Positions 1 through 9,198 of a stretch of DNA of 64,000 nucleotides are shown here, in pieces; within the stretch, counting starts at the first letter, position 1; the number at the start of each line of letters is the position of its first letter. The notes below the pieces were generated by a model. The model did no database searches. It had not been told where the DNA came from and saw nothing but the letters and a program-made list of their open reading frames with translations. Made by a program: the position numbers and the translations under genes. This DNA is from Achromobacter insolitus (GTDB lineage Bacteria > Pseudomonadota > Gammaproteobacteria > Burkholderiales > Burkholderiaceae_B), in contig NZ_NJIF01000001.1 of assembly GCF_002209555.1 (NCBI RefSeq), positions 558,001-622,000 on the forward strand, given 5' to 3'.

Positions 1-99
1 ACAGCAGATGTTCATCGGCCGGTTCGATGCCAGAATCAGATGTTGTTGGCGCGCCGCCATGGTGCGTCTTCCCCATCCATCCGACTGCGAGTACAGATC

Positions 100-1035
100 A
101 TGAGCACCCAAGCCAGCATTCCCGGCGTTTTTTCTCCGGTCCTGACGCCGTTCGACGAAGCCTATCGCCCGGCACTGGGACGCTACGTGAAGCATTGCCG
201 CTGGCTGCGCGAACAATCGGTCGGCCTGGCCATTTTCGGAACCAATTCGGAAGCAAACTCGCTGGCATTGTCCGAAAAGCGCAGCCTGCTGGACGCCTTG
301 CTGGAAGCCGGCGTGGAGCCCTCCGCGTTGATGCCCGGCACGGGGGCCTGCGCGCTGCCTGACGCGATCGAACTGACACGCCATGCCGTGCACAGCGGCA
401 GCATGGGCGTGCTGGTCTTGCCGCCCTTCTATTACAAGGGAGTGAGCGACGAGGGCCTGTTCCGCTACTACGCCGAACTGATCGAAGGTGTGGGCGACGA
501 CAGACTGCGCATGTACCTGTACCACATCCCGCCCGTGAGCCAGGTGCCCTTGAGCCTGGACCTGATCGACCGCCTGCTGGACCGCTATCCCGGCCAGGTC
601 GCGGGCGTAAAGGACAGCGGCGGAGACTGGAACAATACCGCCGCCATGATCGAACGCTTTGCGCCGCGTGGCTTCCAGGTCTATGCGGGCAGCGAAGCAT
701 TCCTGCTGCAGACCCTGCGCGCGGGCGGCGTGGGTTGCATCACCGCCACCGGCAACGTCAATCCGGGCCCTATCGTCGCGCTCCAGCAGCACTGGCAGGA
801 GGCAGACGCCGACGCCCGCCAGGCCGGGCTGAACGCAACCCGCAATGTGTTCGGGAAGTTCCCCATGATTCCCGCAATGAAGGCCGCCATCGCCTGGAAG
901 TCCGGCGATCCCGCCTGGGCGACGGTGCGCCCGCCGCTGGTGGAACTGAACGCCGAGCAGCGCTCCGCCCTGCAAGCCGCCCTGAACGACAACGGCTTTG
1001 ACATGCCGGGCGCGGACTCGTTGGCCGACAACTGA
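100..1035 (+). CDS. DapA-superfamily (dihydrodipicolinate synthase-like) lyase/dehydratase
   Basis: A 311-residue class I aldolase-fold protein. The Schiff-base lysine is K171 in VKDSGGDW and the assisting tyrosine is Y141 in LYHIP; the substrate carboxylate loop is the variant GTNSE near residues 47-51 where true DapA has GTTGE. The ATG at 100 is preferred over one at 40 because family similarity begins at IPGVFSPVLTPF. It is convergent with an altronate/galactarate-dehydratase homologue and a Bug receptor. By context I infer a catabolic keto-acid lyase or dehydratase (KdgD or keto-deoxy-sugar-acid type) rather than lysine biosynthesis. The family is certain; the substrate is unknown. Confidence 0.85.
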   Translation: MSTQASIPGVFSPVLTPFDEAYRPALGRYVKHCRWLREQSVGLAIFGTNSEANSLALSEKRSLLDALLEAGVEPSALMPGTGACALPDAIELTRHAVHSGSMGVLVLPPFYYKGVSDEGLFRYYAELIEGVGDDRLRMYLYHIPPVSQVPLSLDLIDRLLDRYPGQVAGVKDSGGDWNNTAAMIERFAPRGFQVYAGSEAFLLQTLRAGGVGCITATGNVNPGPIVALQQHWQEADADARQAGLNATRNVFGKFPMIPAMKAAIAWKSGDPAWATVRPPLVELNAEQRSALQAALNDNGFDMPGADSLADN

Positions 1036-1044
1036 TCCAATCCG

Positions 1045-1070
1045 CCCGCAGGTACGCCAGTACCTGCGGG
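1045..1070. terminator. Hairpin between convergent genes
   Basis: A perfect 11-bp stem (CCCGCAGGTAC and its complement) with a 4-nt loop lies 10 bp after the lyase stop and about 35 bp beyond the end of the opposing dehydratase gene. There is no clear T-run on either side, so it may be a weak terminator or a transcript-end protector. Confidence 0.55.
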
Positions 1071-1103
1071 ACAGGACGGCAGCCCTGTGCCGCGGGGTGG
1101 GTC

Positions 1104-2651
1104 CTAACTCACCACGCCGATGTTCCAGGGCACGAATTCGTGGTCGCCCAGTCCCAGGAGCTCGCTTTTGCTTCGGGTGCCGGAGGCCACCAGCAGGATT
1201 TCCTCGAAGATCCGCTGCGCCACCTCTTGCAGAGTGGCCGTGCCATCCAGGATGTCGCCGCAATTGACATCCATGTCTTCCGTCAGCCTTTCATACATCG
1301 GCGTATTGGTCGCCAGTTTGATCGACGGCACGGGCTTGGCGCCGAACATCGAGCCTCGACCGGTGGTGAAACAAATCATATTGGCGCCCCCGGCGATCTG
1401 GCCGGTCGCGGACACGGGATCGAAGCCCGGCGTATCCATGAAGACCATCCCGGGCTGCCGCACCGGTTCCGCGTAACGGTACACCTCCATCAACGCCGTC
1501 GTGCCGCCCTTCATCGAGGAGCCGAGTGACTTCTCGAAGATGTTGGCCAATCCGCCCATCTGATTACCGGGGCTGACCTTGCCGTTGATCTGCACGTCCC
1601 GCCCGGGAGAATATTCTTCCTTCCACCATCGGATGCGCTGCACCAGTTTCTCGCCGACCTCGCGGTTCCGGGCTCTCGACGTCAACGTATGCTCCACGCC
1701 GTAGATCTCAGGCGTTTCAGACAGAATGGCGGTACCGCCATGGCGCACCAGGATGTCCATGGCCGCACCCAATGCCGGATTGGCGGTAATCGAAGAAAAT
1801 CCGTCCGAGCCGCCGCACTGCAGTCCTACCGTGAGATGACTCGCCGGCACCGGCACGCGCTCGACATTGTTGGCCTCGGGCAGCAGCGCCTGCACGGCGG
1901 CGACGCCCGCCTCGATGGTCTTCCGAGTGCCGCCGGTCTCCTGCATGATGAACGTCTTCAGGCGCGCGCCCGCCTCCAGCCCCTGGTCCTTGAGCAAGGC
2001 ATCCAGCTGGTTGCGCTCGCAGCCCAGTCCAACAATCAGTACAGCCGCGAAATTGGCGTGGCAGGCATAGCCGCCCATCGTCCGGCGCAACAGATCCATG
2101 GGTTCACCCGACATTTCCATGCCGCAGCCCATGCCATGGCTCAATGCCACCACGCCGTCCACATTGGGATAAGCGGCCATCAACGCCGGCGTGAAGGCCT
2201 CGGCGATGCGGTGTACGACCGTCGCCGAACAGTTGACGGTCGCCATGACTCCTATGTAGTTGCGCGTGGCGACCTGGCCGTTGGCGCGCACGATACCGAG
2301 AAAGCGCGCCTGCTCGGACTCGGGCAGGATGGGTGTGGGCACGTAATCGCGGGCATGCGCATAGTCGCGGTCGAATTCCTGGAAATCCATATTGTGCGAA
2401 TGGACGTAGGTGCCCGCCGGGATGTCGCTGGCCGCGAAGCCTATGCACACGTTGTACTTGAGTATGGGCTCGCCCGCGCGCAGGTCGCGCGCCGCGATCT
2501 TGTGCCCGGCCGGAATCTGGCTGCGGCTGACGATGCCTTCGGAAGGCACGGCCATCCCTATGCTGATAGGCACGCGAGCCACCACGACGTTGTCCGCGGA
2601 ATGCAGCCGGATGACAGGGCCGGCAGCGCGCTTTTCTGTGAAATCGATCAT
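1104..2651 (-). CDS. Altronate/galactarate dehydratase family protein (UxaA/GarD type)
   Basis: A 515-residue protein with an N-terminal SAF domain (about residues 15-90) and a C-terminal UxaA/GarD core (about 115-515). Core landmarks are VNCSATV around C141, SHGMGCGME around 171-179, the GGTRKTIEAG segment and the SATGQIAGGAN segment. Family members dehydrate sugar acids such as D-altronate or D-galactarate to 2-keto-3-deoxy acids with an iron cofactor in the cytoplasm. It lies 62 bp downstream of a Bug receptor in the same orientation, so the two are probably co-transcribed. A DapA-like lyase faces it, which would fit processing of a keto-deoxy product. The exact substrate cannot be read from sequence. 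Confidence 0.88.
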   Translation of the reverse strand: MIDFTEKRAAGPVIRLHSADNVVVARVPISIGMAVPSEGIVSRSQIPAGHKIAARDLRAGEPILKYNVCIGFAASDIPAGTYVHSHNMDFQEFDRDYAHARDYVPTPILPESEQARFLGIVRANGQVATRNYIGVMATVNCSATVVHRIAEAFTPALMAAYPNVDGVVALSHGMGCGMEMSGEPMDLLRRTMGGYACHANFAAVLIVGLGCERNQLDALLKDQGLEAGARLKTFIMQETGGTRKTIEAGVAAVQALLPEANNVERVPVPASHLTVGLQCGGSDGFSSITANPALGAAMDILVRHGGTAILSETPEIYGVEHTLTSRARNREVGEKLVQRIRWWKEEYSPGRDVQINGKVSPGNQMGGLANIFEKSLGSSMKGGTTALMEVYRYAEPVRQPGMVFMDTPGFDPVSATGQIAGGANMICFTTGRGSMFGAKPVPSIKLATNTPMYERLTEDMDVNCGDILDGTATLQEVAQRIFEEILLVASGTRSKSELLGLGDHEFVPWNIGVVS

Positions 2652-2713
2652 GTCTTGCTCTCGTATGGATAAACGGATGCCCGGCCGAGGACGCTCGCGC
2701 GCGGGCGGGCCGG

Positions 2714-3721
2714 CTATTCGGGTTTGATGCCTATGTCGCGGATCAGGACGGACCAGCGCGGCAACTCCGCGCCCACGAAGCGCGTGAAGGTCTCGGAGTC
2801 GCTGCCCACGACCGTGAATCCCTGCTCGCTCAGCTTGGCCTGCATGTCGCTCTGCTCCAGGGCGGCGCGAATGGAATTGGAGAGCTTGCCCACCACGGGT
2901 TTGGGAGTGTTTACCGGCGCGAAAACGCCATACCAGGTAGACACCTCGAAGTCCTTGAAGCCCGACTCGGCCAGCGTCGGGATCGTCGGCGCCTTGGGAT
3001 CCCGCTTCAGGCTGGTAATGGCCAGCGGCCGGACCTTGCCCGAATTGATGTGCGGCAGCGCCACCGGCAGGTTGGCGAACATGTACGGCACATGCCCGCC
3101 CAGCACGTCGGCCATGGCCGCCGATTCGCCCTTGTAGGGCACGTGCGTGACCTTGGTGCCCACCATGTGCGCGTATAGTTCCCCGGCGATATGTTGTGGC
3201 CCCCCTTGGCCGGAAGAGGCGTAGCTCACCGCGCCATCGCCCGCCTTGCGGATGTGCTCGGTGAGTTCCTGCACGGTTTTCGCCTCGACCAGTGCCGGGT
3301 TGACGACCAGTATCAGGGGCATGGTCACGACCTGCGACACCGGCGCGAAGTCCTTTTCAGGCTTGAACGGCAGGGATGGGAACAGGGACGGTGCGACCAC
3401 CATGGTGGATTGCGATCCCAGGAACAGCGAATAACCATCGGCTGGCGAACGCGCGACGTTGTCGGCAGCAATGGTGCCGGTGGCGCCAGCCCGGTTTTCC
3501 ACGACCACCTGCTGCCCCAGGCTTTCGGCCATCTTGGCACCCACCAGGCGCGCCACGATGTCCGCGCCGCCTCCGGGAGCGAAGCCCACCACCATGCGCA
3601 GCGGCTTGTTGGGAAACTCCTCGGCCATGACGGCGGACGGGCCGCTGGACAACGCAAGGGCCAAGCAGACGGCGGGGGCCATGCGCGCCAGGCGACGCGC
3701 GGGCGTACAGGGGTAGTTCAT
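2714..3721 (-). CDS. Bug family (tripartite tricarboxylate transporter type) periplasmic binding protein
   Basis: A 335-residue extracytoplasmic receptor. A signal peptide with an Arg-rich start and hydrophobic core ends near residue 33 (VMA). The mature part begins with the Bug hallmark FPNKPLRMVVGFAPGGGAD, which binds a substrate carboxylate. The ATG at 3721 is chosen because longer reading frames place about 50 unrelated residues ahead of the signal peptide. It heads the operon with the altronate-dehydratase homologue, so its ligand is probably a sugar acid. No TctA/TctB membrane partners are nearby, as is usual for the many orphan Bug genes of Bordetella-like bacteria. Confidence 0.9.
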   Translation of the reverse strand: MNYPCTPARRLARMAPAVCLALALSSGPSAVMAEEFPNKPLRMVVGFAPGGGADIVARLVGAKMAESLGQQVVVENRAGATGTIAADNVARSPADGYSLFLGSQSTMVVAPSLFPSLPFKPEKDFAPVSQVVTMPLILVVNPALVEAKTVQELTEHIRKAGDGAVSYASSGQGGPQHIAGELYAHMVGTKVTHVPYKGESAAMADVLGGHVPYMFANLPVALPHINSGKVRPLAITSLKRDPKAPTIPTLAESGFKDFEVSTWYGVFAPVNTPKPVVGKLSNSIRAALEQSDMQAKLSEQGFTVVGSDSETFTRFVGAELPRWSVLIRDIGIKPE

Positions 3722-3863
3722 GTATTGGTCTCCGTCGGCCGCCGTCTCTTCCCTCCCCCCGCGCGGCCATGGGCGCGACGGAGAGGCCAGGCCTAGCGGC
3801 GGCCATTGTGTGTGTTGGGCAATGCCAGGGCATTCTGGCGATTGCATCCCGTACCAACAAGTA

Positions 3864-3901
3864 TGTGTACACACCGTCAGAACATAATATTTTTATGTTC
3901 T
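3864..3901 (-). promoter_or_regulatory. Two adjacent palindromes, probable operator for the bug-dehydratase operon
   Basis: TGTGTACACA is at 3864-3873. Five bases further lies the inverted repeat AGAACATAA / TTATGTTCT with a 5-nt spacer (3879-3901). They sit about 145-180 bp upstream of the Bug start codon. Sugar-acid operons are often controlled by GntR- or LacI-type regulators that bind such palindromes; no regulator gene lies in this window beside them. The site assignment is an inference. Confidence 0.45.
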
Positions 3902-3947
3902 TGAATCGAATCAGATACCGAACGGCAGAACGGGGCGGCGGCCGCCC

Positions 3948-3976
3948 AAAAAAAATCCACCCCGGTGGGGGTGGAT
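3948..3976 (-). terminator. Rho-independent terminator of pagL
   Basis: Read on the minus strand, a 9-bp stem (arms at 3955-3963 and 3968-3976, 4-nt loop) is followed by eight T residues. It starts 56 bp after the pagL stop codon. Confidence 0.85.
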
Positions 3977-4031
3977 CTGTGTGTGTGGCGCACCCGCGGG
4001 CGGCGCCATGCGCGCATCAACGCGCCGGGGA

Positions 4032-4580
4032 TCAGAACTGGTAGGTGTAGGTCAGCTGCACCACGTCCAGGCCGGGATTCGGGCGTTTGATGCTGGCGTT
4101 CGAAAAGTGGGAATAGCGCACGCCGATGCGATTGTTCGGCGTCACGAGAAAACCCATGCCGATGTGGTCGCCAAACTGGAAGGCCGTGCTGATGTTCTCG
4201 TCGGCGAAACGCGTGCTGGAAAAGAGCGTGGCGCCAATACCCGCTTCAATGTAGAAGCGCTCGCCGGTCCACCAGCGGAACATCGGGATGGCGTTCAGTT
4301 GCCAGACATGGCCCGGGGAACGCGAGCCGCTCGCCTTCCAGTACGACGCGCCGAGTTCAGGCGTGAGGTCCAGGCGCCCCCAGTTGCCGCCGAATTGGTA
4401 CGTCCAGACCGAGGGCGTCTCGTAGTTGAGCGTCAGACGCTGGTAGTGGTCTCCAATGCCGTAATGCACGCTGACACCGCCCTGAGTACCCGTGGACGAT
4501 TGGGCGCTTGCCAACGACGCGCCAGCAGCCAGCGCAAGCCCCAAAAGGCCGGTAAGCATCTTCTTCTTGGTCAACTGCAT
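4032..4580 (-). CDS. pagL: Lipid A 3-O-deacylase PagL
   Basis: A 182-residue outer-membrane beta-barrel enzyme that removes the 3-linked acyl chain of lipid A. The signal peptide ends near residue 26 (ASA). The barrel follows, with the typical C-terminal aromatic residue (YTYQF). The active-site block RYSHFSNASIKRPNPG carries H158 and S160, matching H126 and S128 of Pseudomonas PagL. The residue aligned with catalytic E140 is D172 (codon GAC at 4065-4067), a conservative change. The gene is monocistronic, with its own terminator, between a sugar-acid operon and accD. Confidence 0.9.
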   Translation of the reverse strand: MQLTKKKMLTGLLGLALAAGASLASAQSSTGTQGGVSVHYGIGDHYQRLTLNYETPSVWTYQFGGNWGRLDLTPELGASYWKASGSRSPGHVWQLNAIPMFRWWTGERFYIEAGIGATLFSSTRFADENISTAFQFGDHIGMGFLVTPNNRIGVRYSHFSNASIKRPNPGLDVVQLTYTYQF

Positions 4581-4726
4581 TGGGAAACTCCGTAGATTTC
4601 AATCCTAGTACGCAACATAGCAAAATCCGGGCCGGACGGCTCCCGCTTTGTCGCACGCAGGCAACATCGCGGATGGAAAACACTGTTCCGCAAAACAAGC
4701 GTCACACGGGCTCCCAGTCCATACGA

Positions 4727-4763
4727 AAATGCCGCCGGGAGCCCGATGCTGCCGGCGGCATTT
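4727..4763 (-). terminator. Terminator downstream of accD
   Basis: A 12-bp perfect inverted repeat (arms AAATGCCGCCGG and its complement) with a 13-nt loop lies 46 bp beyond the accD stop. On the minus strand it is followed by a short T-run. Confidence 0.75.
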
Positions 4764-4809
4764 CTGCCACTATCTGCCCTACCCGCGCATGGGCTGGATC
4801 ACCAGGCCA

Positions 4810-5688
4810 TCAGGCCGCGGTGACGACATCTGCCGGCTGGTTGGTCAGCAAGGCAAGCAGACGGGCAATTTCTTCGCGCAGCTGGCGGCGATCGACGACC
4901 ATGTCGATGGCGCCCTTCTGCAGCAGGAATTCGGCGCGCTGGAAGCCTTCCGGCAGTTTTTCGCGCACGGTCTGTTCGATCACGCGCGGACCGGCAAAGC
5001 CGATCAGCGCCTTGGGTTCAGCGATGACCACGTCGCCCATGAAGGCGAAGCTGGCCGATACGCCACCCATGGTCGGGTCGGTCAGGACGCTGATGAACGG
5101 CAGGCCGGCCGCCGACAGACGCGTCAGCATGGCGTTGGTCTTGGCCATCTGCATCAGCGACAACAGGCTTTCCTGCATGCGTGCGCCGCCCGAGGCGGCC
5201 ACGCAGATGAAAGGCGTCTTGTTGTCCAGGGCGGCCTGGGCGCCGCGCGCAAAGCGCTCGCCCACCACCGAACCCATGGAACCGCCCATGAATTCGAATT
5301 CGAAGCAGGCCAGGGTCGCCGGCACACCACGGATGGAGCCGCTCATGACCACGAGCGCATCGGTCTCGCCGGTTTGCTTGACTGCTTCCTGCAGGCGCTC
5401 GGGATACTTACGCGTGTCCTTGAACTTCAGCGTGTCGACCGAACGCGTGGTCTGGCCGATCTCGACGCGGCCCTCCACGTCCAGCAGCGAATCGATGCGG
5501 GCGCGGGCTCCGATGCGCATGTGGTGGTCGCACTTGGGGCAAACGTGCAGATTGGCCGCCAGGTCTTCGCTGTACAGCACCGATTCGCACGACGGGCATT
5601 TCACCCAAAGGCCTTCGGGAACGCGGCGGGCGCCGCTATCGCTGGTTTTGTTGATGCGAGGAGGCAGGAGTTTTTCGATCCAGCTCAT
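4810..5688 (-). CDS. accD: Acetyl-CoA carboxylase carboxyltransferase subunit beta
   Basis: A 292-residue protein of normal length. An N-terminal zinc ribbon (C31, C34, C50, C53) precedes the carboxyltransferase crotonase-like fold with the glycine-rich [16 protein letters not shown] segment. With AccA it transfers carboxylate from carboxybiotin to acetyl-CoA to make malonyl-CoA, the first committed step of fatty-acid synthesis. It is the last gene of a trpB-trpA-accD unit (35 bp after trpA), an order common in proteobacteria, and a terminator follows. Confidence 0.97.
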   Translation of the reverse strand: MSWIEKLLPPRINKTSDSGARRVPEGLWVKCPSCESVLYSEDLAANLHVCPKCDHHMRIGARARIDSLLDVEGRVEIGQTTRSVDTLKFKDTRKYPERLQEAVKQTGETDALVVMSGSIRGVPATLACFEFEFMGGSMGSVVGERFARGAQAALDNKTPFICVAASGGARMQESLLSLMQMAKTNAMLTRLSAAGLPFISVLTDPTMGGVSASFAFMGDVVIAEPKALIGFAGPRVIEQTVREKLPEGFQRAEFLLQKGAIDMVVDRRQLREEIARLLALLTNQPADVVTAA

Positions 5689-5723
5689 TGATTATTCATC
5701 CCGTTTGAGGTCACGCCCGCCGC

Positions 5724-6587
5724 TCAGGCCGACGCGCTTTCTCGTTTTACTTGATCCAGCGCTTGCCGGATGGTGCGCAGCCAGCCGCTGGCGGCGGTGA
5801 CTGCAGCGTCGGTTTTCTGGGCCGCGGGGGCATTCGCCGCCGCCTGCTCCATGGTTTCAATCAGTTTGCTGCCGATCACGACGGCATCCGCCGCGCGCGC
5901 CACGCGTTGGGCGCTTTCGGCGTCGCGGATGCCGAAGCCCACGCCGACCGGAATATCGCGCACATGGCGGCGGATCACGGCCAGGCGCTCGGCGACGTCG
6001 TCGGTATTCAGCGAGCCCGCGCCGGTGACACCCTTGAGCGACACGTAGTACACGTAGCCCCGCGCTACTTGGGCGACGGCTTTGATCCGCGCTTCCGTCG
6101 ACGTGGGCGCCAGCAGGAAAATGGGCGCAATGCCGTGTTCGCCCAGCGTGGCGGCGAACTCGACGACTTCTTCGGGCGGATAATCCACCACCAGCACGCC
6201 GTCCACGCCAGCCTGCTCGGCGCGGCGCGCGAACTCCGCCTGACCCATGCGTTCTATCGGGTTGGCATAGCCCATCAACACCACGGGAGTGGAGGCGTCG
6301 CCCTGGCGGAACTCACCCACCAGCTCCAGCACGCGGGCCAGGCCCACGCCCTGAGCGATGGCCCGATCGGCTGCGCGCTGGATCACCGGACCGTCGGCCA
6401 TGGGATCGGAGAACGGTACGCCCAGCTCGATGACATCGGCGCCGGCCTCGACCAGCGCATGCATCAGGGGGACGGTCGCGGCAGGCGAAGGGTCGCCGGC
6501 GGCAATGTAGGGAATCAGCGCCGCGGCGCGGCCGGATTCGGCGGTGCGCGCAAAAGCGGCGGCGATACGATCGATGCGAGTGGTCAT
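5724..6587 (-). CDS. trpA: Tryptophan synthase alpha subunit
   Basis: A 287-residue TIM-barrel enzyme that cleaves indole-3-glycerol phosphate to indole, passed to TrpB. Catalytic residues are seen in the block [21 protein letters not shown]54 and D65 correspond to Salmonella E49 and D60. The ATG at 6587 is taken because it opens the conserved N-terminus and lies 7 bp after the trpB stop; upstream in-frame codons belong to trpB sequence. It is co-transcribed with trpB and accD. Confidence 0.97.
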   Translation of the reverse strand: MTTRIDRIAAAFARTAESGRAAALIPYIAAGDPSPAATVPLMHALVEAGADVIELGVPFSDPMADGPVIQRAADRAIAQGVGLARVLELVGEFRQGDASTPVVLMGYANPIERMGQAEFARRAEQAGVDGVLVVDYPPEEVVEFAATLGEHGIAPIFLLAPTSTEARIKAVAQVARGYVYYVSLKGVTGAGSLNTDDVAERLAVIRRHVRDIPVGVGFGIRDAESAQRVARAADAVVIGSKLIETMEQAAANAPAAQKTDAAVTAASGWLRTIRQALDQVKRESASA

Positions 6588-6594
6588 GGACGCC

Positions 6595-7794
6595 TCAGAG
6601 CTCGATACCGGCCTTTTCGGCCACGGTATGCATGTCTTTGTCGCCGCGGCCCGACAAATTGACCAGGATGATGGCGTCACGCGGCAGCGTGGCGGCCATC
6701 TTCACGGCTTGCGCAATGGCGTGCGACGACTCCAAGGCCGGCATGATGCCTTCAATACGGCAGCAATCGTGGAACGCCTTGAGGGCTTCCTCGTCGGTAA
6801 TGCCGACGTACTCGGCGCGGCCGGAGTCCTTCAGCCAGGCGTGCTCCGGACCGACGCCGGGATAGTCCAGGCCGGCGGAAACCGAATGGGTTTCCTGGAC
6901 CTGGCCGTCGGCGTCCTGCATGACGTAGGTGCGGTTGCCGTGCAGCACGCCCACCTGGCCCGCGGCCAGGGAAGCTGCGTGGCGGCCGCTGTCCATGCCC
7001 TCGCCCGCCGCCTCGACGCCGATCAGGCGCACGTTTTCGTACGGGATGTAGGGATGGAAGATGCCCATGGCGTTGGAACCGCCGCCCACCGCCGCCACCA
7101 CGTAGTCGGGCTGACGGCCGACGGCTTCGGGCATTTGCGTCAGGCATTCATTGCCGATGACGGTCTGGAAATCGCGCACCATGCGGGGGTAGGGATCGGG
7201 ACCCGCCACCGTGCCGATGATGTAGAAGGTGTTCTCGATGTTGGTGACCCAGTCGCGCATGGCTTCGTTCAGCGCGTCCTTCAGGGTGCGCGAGCCGGAG
7301 GTCACCGGCACGACCGTCGCGCCCAGCAGCTTCATGCGGTAGACGTTCGAGGCCTGGCGGCGAACGTCTTCGCTGCCCATGTAGACGACGCATTCCATGC
7401 CGTAGCGGGCCGCCACCGTGGCCGTGGCCACGCCATGCTGGCCGGCGCCCGTTTCGGCGATGACGCGGGGCTTGCCCATGCGCTTGGCCAGCAATGCCTG
7501 GCCGATGCAGTTGTTGACCTTGTGGGCGCCGGTATGGTTCAGGTCTTCGCGCTTGAACCAGATCTGGGCGCCGCCCAGCATTTCCGACCAGCGGCGGGCA
7601 TGGTAGACCGGGCTGGGCCGGCCGACGAAATGCTTGAGTTCGTAGTTGAACTCTTCCTGGAAGGCGGGGTCGAGACGGTAATGGTCATAGGCCGCGCGCA
7701 GCTCGTCGAGCGCGTGCATGAGCGTTTCTGCCACGAAAACACCGCCATAAGGGCCGAAATGGCCCTGGGCATCCGGAAAGTCGTAAGGTTTCAC
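6595..7794 (-). CDS. trpB: Tryptophan synthase beta subunit
   Basis: A 399-residue PLP enzyme that condenses indole with L-serine. The PLP lysine is K92 in [17 protein letters not shown] and the phosphate-binding GGGSNAMG are present. The start is a GTG at 7792-7794 giving [10 protein letters not shown], preceded by a GGGGGAGA ribosome site. An upstream in-frame ATG would add 28 residues unlike the family. It heads trpB-trpA-accD. trpC/D/E are not in the window, the usual split arrangement in beta-proteobacteria. Confidence 0.97.
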   Translation of the reverse strand: MKPYDFPDAQGHFGPYGGVFVAETLMHALDELRAAYDHYRLDPAFQEEFNYELKHFVGRPSPVYHARRWSEMLGGAQIWFKREDLNHTGAHKVNNCIGQALLAKRMGKPRVIAETGAGQHGVATATVAARYGMECVVYMGSEDVRRQASNVYRMKLLGATVVPVTSGSRTLKDALNEAMRDWVTNIENTFYIIGTVAGPDPYPRMVRDFQTVIGNECLTQMPEAVGRQPDYVVAAVGGGSNAMGIFHPYIPYENVRLIGVEAAGEGMDSGRHAASLAAGQVGVLHGNRTYVMQDADGQVQETHSVSAGLDYPGVGPEHAWLKDSGRAEYVGITDEEALKAFHDCCRIEGIMPALESSHAIAQAVKMAATLPRDAIILVNLSGRGDKDMHTVAEKAGIEL

Positions 7795-7865
7795 CAAGCA
7801 TCTCCCCCGGGTATCGCGGCAGGCCACTGCCGGCCGCAAATCCGGTTTGCAACCCGTCATTTTAC

Positions 7866-7918
7866 CTGACGCCGGCAACGGCCGGGCGCAATGCCGTGGC
7901 CGTGCCGGGAACCGTCAG
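7866..7918 (-). terminator. Imperfect long hairpin between argE and trpB
   Basis: Starting 7 bp after the argE stop, CTGACG, CCGGC and ACGGCC pair in order with GGCCGT, GCCGG and CGTCAG, interrupted by small bulges. No strong T-run follows on the minus strand. It could separate argE from trpB transcription or form part of the trpB leader. Confidence 0.35.
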
Positions 7919-7925
7919 CTTGCCG

Positions 7926-9077
7926 TCAGAGCGACTGCCCCAGGCGGCGCAGGAAGGTGTCGCAGGCGGCCAGTTGGTCCAGCGCCACGTATTCGTTGGG
8001 CTTGTGGGCCTGTTCGATATGGCCTGGGCCGCAGACCACCGTCGGGATGCCGATGCCCTGGAACAGGCCGGCCTCGGTGCCGTAGGCGACCTTCCGGGTG
8101 GCACGGTCTTCGGTCAGGGCACGCACCAGCTGAGTAATGGCGGCCTCTTCGGACGCTTCCAGGGCCGGCGCCGCGGCGCCCGTCTCGATTTCGATGCTGG
8201 CGCCATCGAATTCGGCTTTCATGCGCGGCAAGAGCTCTTCGCGCACGTATTTCTCGACTTCTGCCTGGATCTCGTCGGGCTGCATGCCGGGCAGGTTGCG
8301 GAATTCGTATGTGAATTCGCACAGCTCGGGGATGGTATTGACCGCGATGCCGCCACGGATCTGGTTGGTGGTCATCGTGGAGAACGGCACGTCGTAGAAC
8401 TGGTCGTACGGACCGTTGGCCTTGAAGCTGTCGGCCAGATCGCGGATGCGGCAGATCAGGCGGGCGGCGTATTCGATGGCGTTGCAGCCGCGCGGGGTCA
8501 AGGACGAGTGCGCCGCCTTGCCGTGCACCTTGCAGCGGAACAGGTTAATGCCTTTGTGCGCCACGACCACCTGCATGCCGGTGGGCTCGCCCACCACGCA
8601 GCCTTCGGGACGGATGCCGCGCTCGAGCAGATCGGCCAGCATGTAGGGCGCGCCGGCGCAGCCGACTTCCTCGTCGTAGGAAAAGGCCAGATGCATCGGC
8701 TTCTTGCGCGGCATGGCCAGGAATTCCGGCACCAGCGCCAGCGAACTGGCGATGAAGCCCTTCATGTCGCAGCTGCCCCGCCCGTAGAGCAGCCCGTCTT
8801 TTTCGACGAGCTTGAACGGATCCGTGCTCCATTCCTGGCCGTCCACGGGCACCACGTCGGTGTGGCCGGACAGAACGATGCCGCCCTGCATGCCGCCGTC
8901 CTGGGCGGGCAAGGTGGCGAACAGGTTGGCCTTGGTGCGCTCGGAGTTGTGCGCCAGCCATGCGTCGACGCCCTGGCCCTTGAGCCAATCTCGGACGGTT
9001 TCGATCAGGGCAAGATTGGAATTGCGGCTGGTCGTGTCAAAGCCAACCAGCGTTTCCAGCCAGGTGCGCGCGTTCAT
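7926..9077 (-). CDS. argE: Acetylornithine deacetylase (M20 family)
   Basis: A 383-residue dizinc hydrolase, the normal ArgE length, which releases acetate from N-acetyl-L-ornithine in arginine synthesis. Metal and catalytic motifs are SGHTDVVPVDG (H72, D74), the YGRGSCDMKG aspartate D104, and DEEVGC (E136/E137). The lid/dimerization domain is in the middle of the chain. It lies upstream of trpB on the same strand with a hairpin between, and is divergent from an MFS carrier. Related M20 enzymes such as DapE or carboxypeptidase G2 are less likely given the overall ArgE-like sequence. Confidence 0.92.
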   Translation of the reverse strand: MNARTWLETLVGFDTTSRNSNLALIETVRDWLKGQGVDAWLAHNSERTKANLFATLPAQDGGMQGGIVLSGHTDVVPVDGQEWSTDPFKLVEKDGLLYGRGSCDMKGFIASSLALVPEFLAMPRKKPMHLAFSYDEEVGCAGAPYMLADLLERGIRPEGCVVGEPTGMQVVVAHKGINLFRCKVHGKAAHSSLTPRGCNAIEYAARLICRIRDLADSFKANGPYDQFYDVPFSTMTTNQIRGGIAVNTIPELCEFTYEFRNLPGMQPDEIQAEVEKYVREELLPRMKAEFDGASIEIETGAAAPALEASEEAAITQLVRALTEDRATRKVAYGTEAGLFQGIGIPTVVCGPGHIEQAHKPNEYVALDQLAACDTFLRRLGQSL

Positions 9078-9198
9078 GTCACTACTCTCTTGGGGAAAAA
9101 CAGGAGTGTAAGGCCAGCGGGCGTTCGCGTCTCGGACGGGGTGCGGCGCGCAAGCGCCTAGAATGTCGCCCGGTTAGGCAAACCCCCAAGGAGAAACC

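Larger units (their letters stand above)
3722..4031. other. 310-bp intergenic region with two palindromes and the pagL terminator
   Basis: This gap carries the promoter side of the bug-dehydratase operon and the 3' end of pagL. It contains the 10-bp palindrome TGTGTACACA (3864-3873), an inverted repeat with 9-bp arms AGAACATAA and TTATGTTCT (3879-3901), and the pagL terminator (3948-3976). I see no gene in it. It is more AT-rich than its surroundings around 3880-3915, as expected for a promoter. Confidence 0.6.

Noticed and set aside
1-99. A gene remnant at the left edge
   Set aside because: No frame with family similarity or a clear ribosome site could be supported in the first 99 bases.
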